Part shown: in pieces, positions 59,422-64,000 of the stretch | How the letters are laid out: each line of letters starts with the position of its first letter | Numbering within the stretch: position 1 is the first letter of the stretch | Source: JBBQER01 sp052148155 | GTDB taxonomy: Bacteria > Actinomycetota > Acidimicrobiia > IMCC26256 > PALSA-610 | Assembly: GCA_052148155.1 (NCBI GenBank) | Contig: JBKQIY010000133.1 | Coordinates: forward strand, 1-64,000 | Length of the DNA: 64,000 nt | Direction of reading: 5' to 3' | The notes under the pieces: model-generated | Told to the model about the DNA's origin: nothing | The model's input: the letters and a program-made list of their open reading frames with translations, nothing else | The model's database searches: none | Translations under genes and position numbers: made by a program

Positions 59422-61488
59422 GTGGGTGTGAGGCGAAGCGTGAGGCGGGTGCTGACGCGCACCGCCGTCGCGATGTTCGTCGCGCTGCTCGCGCTCGCCG
59501 CGACCGCCGCCCCGGCGTGGGCGCAGCCACCGGATGCTCCGCCGGCGCCGACGGTCACAGCCGGGAACGGTCAGATCGTCGTGACGTTCGTCCCGCCCGT
59601 CAACGACGGCGGGAGCATGATCGTCGGGTACGACGCGACGTGCATGTCCTCGAACGGTGGCCTAGCCGGAAGCGACAGCAATGACGGGACGGTGACACCG
59701 ATCGTCGTGACCGGCCTCACGAACGGCGCGAGCTACACCTGTACCGTCGACGCGTCCAACTCCGACGGTACGGGCGCCGAGTCGGACCCTTCGAGCCCTG
59801 CAGTTGTGCCGTCCACCATTCCTGACGCGCCCGCGGCACCGTTCGTCACAGCCGGCGACGCGCAGATCAATGTCGCGTTCGGTCCGCCGGCCGACAACGG
59901 CAGTCCGATCTCCGGCTACACCGCGACCTGTACTGCAGGCGCGAGTGTTGTCGCACGCTCCGGATCGGGTTCGCCGATCGTCGTGTCCGGCCTCGTCAAC
60001 GGCACCAGCTACACGTGTACGGTCGACGCGACGAACGGCGACGGGACGAGCGCCGAGTCGGCGCCTTCCGCGGCGGTGGTTCCCGCGACCGTTCCTGACG
60101 CGCCGCCTGCCCCGACGGTTACGGCCGCGAACACGGCCATCACGGTCACGTTCGTTCCCCCGGCCAACGACGGAGGAAGCGCGATCACGAGTTTCACGGC
60201 GACCTGCACCGGAGGCAACTCGCCCGTTTCGATCTCGGGACCGGGCTCACCGATTGTCGTTGCCGGACTGGTCAGGGGTACGACATATTCGTGCTCGGTC
60301 ACCGCGACCAACGCGGTCGGTCCCGGCCTGCCGTCGCCGGCTGGGTCCGTCACCGTCCCAGCCACGCTTCCGAACGCACCGGCGCGTCCCACCGTCGAGC
60401 GTGGGAACACGAAAGTCACGGTGACGTTCACCCCACCCGCAGATAACGGCTCCCCGATCGAGACGTACACCGCGACCTGCACTGGACTGTCGCCCACCAA
60501 CCACGTGTCGTCGTCGGGGTCGGTTTCGCCGATCATCGTGACTGGTCTCGCCAACGGCACCAAGTACACGTGCAAGGTTGCGGCCACCAACGCGGTCGGT
60601 ACCGGTCCAGCATCGACCGCCTCCGAATCGGTGGTGCCCGCCGCGGTGCCGGACGCGCCTCCCGAGCCGACGGTCGTGCGCGGCATCGCGACGATCGCCG
60701 TGTCGTTCTTCCGGGCAACCAACCACGGCTCGGCCATCATCGGCTACACCGCGACGTGCACGTCGACCAACCAGGGAAGAAGCGGTTCGAGTTCCGGACC
60801 GCACTCGCCGCTCACCGTCGCTGGCCTCACCAACGGTCGGACCTACCACTGCTATGTATCGGCCACCAACCACGTTGGGACCGGGCCGCGTTCGTTGCCC
60901 TCCGCGCCGACGGTCCCGGGGACCGCACCGGCCGCGCCGACGATTGTCTCGGTCGCGTCAGGTCTGGCGCCCGGACCTGTCGGACCGTTGATCGTTTCGT
61001 TCAAAGCGGGTTCCGACAACGGCACCCCCATCTCGTCGTACCGCGCGACGTGCACACCGACCGGTGGCGCGCCGCAGGTCGTCTCCAGTACCGGAACGCC
61101 GATCACCGTGTCGGGACTCACCACCGGCGTCGCCTACGAGTGCGGGGTGGTCGCGATCAGCGCGAGCGGGGTCAGCGGATCATCCAGAACGCTCTCAGCG
61201 ACGGTCGGCACGCCGGGAATACCGAAAATTTCGTCGATCAGCGCGCACCTCCACGGTCTGACGCTCACGTTCGTCGTTCCGGCCAACAACGGGAACGTGA
61301 TCTTGCACTTCCACGCGGTCTGCACATCATCCAACGGCGGCGAGACGGCCAGCCAGTTCGCACGCGCGAGCCCGTTCCCGTTGAACGGTTTGACTCCCGG
61401 CGGGCGGTACTCGTGCACGTTGACCGCGATTAACCTGCGGGGCGCAAGCCCGCCAGCCACCGCAGGCCCGGTCAGAGTGCCCTTCTAA
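59422..61488 (+). CDS. Secreted protein with seven FN3-like repeats
   Basis: 688 residues. A signal peptide ends AAPAWAQ near residue 35. Seven fibronectin-III-like units of about 90 residues follow, most starting PDAPPAPTVTAGN-like and containing YTATC and YTCTV: the two Cys of each unit are likely to pair. The last two units are more divergent. There is no C-terminal anchor, sortase motif or catalytic domain, so an extracellular adhesive or spacer role is likely. GTG 59422 or GTG 59428 is the start. Confidence 0.87.
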   Translation: MGVRRSVRRVLTRTAVAMFVALLALAATAAPAWAQPPDAPPAPTVTAGNGQIVVTFVPPVNDGGSMIVGYDATCMSSNGGLAGSDSNDGTVTPIVVTGLTNGASYTCTVDASNSDGTGAESDPSSPAVVPSTIPDAPAAPFVTAGDAQINVAFGPPADNGSPISGYTATCTAGASVVARSGSGSPIVVSGLVNGTSYTCTVDATNGDGTSAESAPSAAVVPATVPDAPPAPTVTAANTAITVTFVPPANDGGSAITSFTATCTGGNSPVSISGPGSPIVVAGLVRGTTYSCSVTATNAVGPGLPSPAGSVTVPATLPNAPARPTVERGNTKVTVTFTPPADNGSPIETYTATCTGLSPTNHVSSSGSVSPIIVTGLANGTKYTCKVAATNAVGTGPASTASESVVPAAVPDAPPEPTVVRGIATIAVSFFRATNHGSAIIGYTATCTSTNQGRSGSSSGPHSPLTVAGLTNGRTYHCYVSATNHVGTGPRSLPSAPTVPGTAPAAPTIVSVASGLAPGPVGPLIVSFKAGSDNGTPISSYRATCTPTGGAPQVVSSTGTPITVSGLTTGVAYECGVVAISASGVSGSSRTLSATVGTPGIPKISSISAHLHGLTLTFVVPANNGNVILHFHAVCTSSNGGETASQFARASPFPLNGLTPGGRYSCTLTAINLRGASPPATAGPVRVPF

Positions 61489-61713
61489 CCGCTTCGATCG
61501 GCCCGTCGAGCTGGCCCTGGCCAGCCTCCCTGACCGCGACGACGTGGTCTGCATGTCGAGCATCGACGGCATCGCTGCGCTTCGCGCCACGTCGCCGCGA
61601 CTGTGGAACCCCTGAGCGGGACGATGCCACCAGAGGATCCAGCAGTCGGTCGGCGCGGCCGGTGACACCGGGTGCCGCGGGCGGTCGGGACAACGTTGTT
61701 AGCGTTAGAACTC

Positions 61714-63417
61714 GTGCCTAGCCGCCGTCGGGTCGCGAACGAGGAGCGTCTTCGGTCGCTGGGCGAGCAGATACAAGGTCGTGCCGTGCCCACGAAACCG
61801 CGGGTCGCGCGGCCAAAACGTCGGGCAACGTCGGGCGAACCGCACGAGCGGCCGGGCAAACAGACCTGGGACCGGATCGGGACACGCTGGCGGAATCTGC
61901 AGCGAAAGACGAAAGCGCTGTTCATTTCGGGCGCCGCGGTCATCGTCCTGGTGGGCGCGTCGGCAGGTTATCTCGGATATCTCGACAGTTTGATCCATCG
62001 GATCACGGTCGGCGGGCTCACCTCGAGCAAAACTGCCGGCGTCGAGAACATCCTCTTGGTGGGGTCGACCTCGCGCTGCGTGCTGAAACACCAGAGCATC
62101 GCGTACGGCTTGTGCTCACAAGGCGTGACCGGTGTGAACAGCGACGTCATGATGATCCTGCATCTCAACTACGCCACCCACGCAGTGTCGATCTTGTCGA
62201 TCCCGCGCGACCTGTTCGTCCCCAACGCCCACACGACCGGTGCCAACAAGATCGATGCTGCCCTCGGGCAGAGTCCGACACAACTCGTCGCCGCAGTCCA
62301 AGAGGACTTCGCGATCCCGATCCAGCATTACGTCGAACTCAACTTCGACAGTTTCGCAGCAGTCGTCGACGCGCTCGGAGGGATCAAGATGTATTTCCCT
62401 GAGCCGGTCTTCGACGCCTTCTCGGGTCTCACCGTCACCGCGCCGGGCTGCATCCAACTCAATGGCGTGCGTGCCTTGCAGGTCGTGCGGGCACGCCACC
62501 TCCAGTACAAGGCCGCCGACGTGACCACATCGGACTACCACGCCTGGCCTCAAGAAGCGCAAAGCGACCTCGCCCGCATACGCCGCGACCACGAGTTCTT
62601 ACGAGTTCTCGCCACCGCGGTCGCCCATCAAGGGCTCGGCAATCCGATCACGGACGCGAGACTTGTCGCCGGAGTCGCGCCCCAGCTCACCGTGGACGGC
62701 GGCCTGTCGATCTCCCACATGGTCCGTCTCGTCCGGACGTTCCATTCTGTCAATATCGGTTCGGCACCCGAGCTGACCCTGCCGGTCATGACGTCTTCGG
62801 CGTCGAACTACTTCTACCAAGGCGGCAACTACGGAAACATCGAGTTCCCCGCCGAACCGCAAGACCACGAGATCGTCGACGCTGCGCTCGGCGTGAGCAC
62901 CGACACCGACACCATGACCGGCAAACCTCTGCCCAAACCGCGTTCGATCACCGTCTCTGTCGTCAACGGCACCGGCATCGGGAACCAGGCGAACCGGACC
63001 GCGTCCGCGCTCCACGCGCTCGGTTTCCGTACCGTCGGCGTCAGCGACGCCACGCCCGTCGGGCCGCTCTCAGAAACGGTCGTCTACTCCTCGAGTCGGG
63101 CAACCCAAGCCGCAGCCGAAGCCGTCGCGCACGCATTCTCGGGTGCGGTCATCCTGGCCCGCGGCGCGACCACGCACGGCGCTCAAGTCACCGTCGTGAC
63201 CGGGACCGCCTTCAGCGTGCATAAGCCTGCCCCGCGGCACGCCGCCCGCACCCGAGTCACTGCTCGCCCTCCGTCATCCTCGCCCGCGACCGCGACCACG
63301 ATCGCGAACCCGCCGATCCCCACGTCAGGGTCATTCAGCGAACCGACCCCGGCCACTGAAGGGCTTCAGCCCTGGGATCCCCGGTCATGCACAAGTTCCG
63401 GAACCGCCGGTCCCTAA
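61714..63417 (+). CDS. LytR-CpsA-Psr (LCP) family protein with LytR_C domain
   Basis: 567 residues. A basic N-terminus (1-65) and one transmembrane helix (68-90) precede the LCP domain (about 105-290), with SDVMMILHLN, SIPRDLFV (catalytic Arg), NKIDAALG and a later RARH-type Arg patch. A LytR_C domain follows (about 410-500: SVVNGTGIGNQANRTASALHALGF), then a Pro/Thr-rich tail. LCP enzymes attach glycopolymers such as arabinogalactan or teichoic acids to peptidoglycan. GTG 61714 is the preferred start. Confidence 0.91.
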   Translation: MPSRRRVANEERLRSLGEQIQGRAVPTKPRVARPKRRATSGEPHERPGKQTWDRIGTRWRNLQRKTKALFISGAAVIVLVGASAGYLGYLDSLIHRITVGGLTSSKTAGVENILLVGSTSRCVLKHQSIAYGLCSQGVTGVNSDVMMILHLNYATHAVSILSIPRDLFVPNAHTTGANKIDAALGQSPTQLVAAVQEDFAIPIQHYVELNFDSFAAVVDALGGIKMYFPEPVFDAFSGLTVTAPGCIQLNGVRALQVVRARHLQYKAADVTTSDYHAWPQEAQSDLARIRRDHEFLRVLATAVAHQGLGNPITDARLVAGVAPQLTVDGGLSISHMVRLVRTFHSVNIGSAPELTLPVMTSSASNYFYQGGNYGNIEFPAEPQDHEIVDAALGVSTDTDTMTGKPLPKPRSITVSVVNGTGIGNQANRTASALHALGFRTVGVSDATPVGPLSETVVYSSSRATQAAAEAVAHAFSGAVILARGATTHGAQVTVVTGTAFSVHKPAPRHAARTRVTARPPSSSPATATTIANPPIPTSGSFSEPTPATEGLQPWDPRSCTSSGTAGP

Positions 63418-64000
63418 AGGACGGGCGGCCGGCACGGACGTCGGCGTCCACATCTGGAGGCGCGCAACGCGTCCCGAACGATGCGTCGGATGCTGCGCTC
63501 CGGTCGCTGGACCGCGCGGCATGCCACACGGATCGGCCGACGCTCGGCCCCACAGGTTGGTTCAAGAACACCCGCGTGATGGTCGATGACGTGTGCGGTG
63601 CGGGCTGGGATGCTTTGCAAGGATGGCGAGGCATGCAAGTCCCCCGTGTCGAGCAACATTCAGATGGTGTGACCGTCTCCTTCGCGGGCGCCGCCGCGCG
63701 CCTCGGCGACGACGCCGGTTCGATCGCCCGCCCGACGGCAGGGACGGACGCGACCCAAGACAGCGTCGCGTTCGCTCGTGTAGCGATCTTCGACCTCAAA
63801 GGCGACGGTCATATCGATCCGCGCAGCGTCCTCGACGGCGGTGACGCCACACTGCTGGTACCCGAATATCCGCTGTACTTGTCGACCGACGCGCGGGTTG
63901 TACCGTCCGGCGGGACATCGGGCGCGGCAGGAAAAACCCCCTCCGGCAGGAACGTCGCTGACGTGTCGGGCGGACCGGCCGGCAGCGTCCGCACCGATCA
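63387..64000 (+). CDS. Partial CDS leaving the window, unidentified
   Basis: ATG 63387 opens a frame that overlaps the LCP gene end by 31 nt and stays open to the right edge (about 204 codons). It reads VDDVCGAGWDALQGWRGMQV, VTVSFAGAAARLGDD, and VAIFDLKGDGHIDPRSV, the last resembling a Ca-binding DxxGDGxID loop. There is no signal peptide at this start; a later ATG 63579 is possible. Family not recognised; the remainder lies outside the window. Confidence 0.6.
   Translation, partial: MHKFRNRRSLKDGRPARTSASTSGGAQRVPNDASDAALRSLDRAACHTDRPTLGPTGWFKNTRVMVDDVCGAGWDALQGWRGMQVPRVEQHSDGVTVSFAGAAARLGDDAGSIARPTAGTDATQDSVAFARVAIFDLKGDGHIDPRSVLDGGDATLLVPEYPLYLSTDARVVPSGGTSGAAGKTPSGRNVADVSGGPAGSVRTD

Noticed and set aside
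1..64000. CRISPR arrays, insertion sequences or prophage genes
   Set aside because: No regularly spaced repeats, transposase or integrase motifs, or phage structural proteins were seen by reading; a repeat-finding program could still reveal short diverged repeats.

Overview
The window is high-GC DNA (roughly two thirds G+C by eye) with many GTG starts, 4-nt overlapping stop/start junctions, several probable leaderless starts and many TetR regulators. Together with a mycobacteria-like smtB-zur zinc locus, an LCP cell-wall protein, a YHYH-domain protein and a protein with 'GYWLVAADGGVF'-type repeats, this suggests an actinobacterium. Acidimicrobiia or a related soil/aquatic lineage is my best guess from protein style; no rRNA, tRNA or universal marker is present to prove it. 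I saw no CRISPR array, insertion sequence, phage module or origin.

Layout. 0.4-4.7 kb: a seven-gene Mrp/Mbh-type cation/proton antiporter operon (mrpE-F-G, a DUF4040 gene, an mrpB fusion, mrpC, mrpD) in which all six junctions overlap by exactly 4 nt. 5.0-9.0 kb: a CocE/NonD-type hydrolase, a TetR regulator and a divergent cytochrome P450 with an operator-like palindrome between them. 9.5-12.2 kb: a gene-sparse stretch with a LysM lipoprotein, a markedly lower-GC DUF1059 protein and an orphan ThsB/DUF1863-like TIR protein. 12.8-19.5 kb: a signalling block (secreted TIG-like protein, hybrid histidine kinase, REC-degenerate GGDEF-EAL protein, then a divergent OmpR-type regulator and a single-domain receiver). 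19.7-23.9 kb: secreted proteins and small enzymes. 24.5-27.5 kb: a ferredoxin and a DrrAB-like ABC exporter with a divergent TetR and three operator-like repeats. 27.6-33.3 kb: remnants (aldehyde dehydrogenase, cupin), VOC and SRPBCC proteins, orphan small ORFs, and an ANTAR plus HTH pair. 33.6-41.3 kb: methyltransferases, a nuclease/phosphatase, a HAD phosphatase, a secreted protein, an amidohydrolase and a TetR. 41.4-46.4 kb: a membrane protein, an acyl-CoA synthetase and a TetR-PPOX-FAH operon. 47-53.4 kb: a YHYH protein and a full zinc homeostasis locus (His-rich protein, znu-type ABC importer, SmtB, Zur). 53.5-64 kb: an MMPL transporter, a lipoprotein hydrolase, a seven-repeat FN3-like surface protein, an LCP protein and a partial CDS that leaves the window.

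How the genes work together. The clearest units are the antiporter operon, the kinase/EAL signalling operon, the TetR-controlled exporter, the TetR-PPOX-FAH operon and the zinc locus. The xenobiotic/lipid-type enzymes (P450, CocE hydrolase, amidohydrolase, acyl-CoA synthetase, FAH) each sit beside TetR regulators, which suggests several separately inducible catabolic units rather than one pathway. The most system-like unknowns are the solo TIR protein in its gene-poor patch, the duplicated His-rich metal-binding protein, the minimal ANTAR/HTH pair and the run of orphan minus-strand ORFs at 29.9-31.7 kb.
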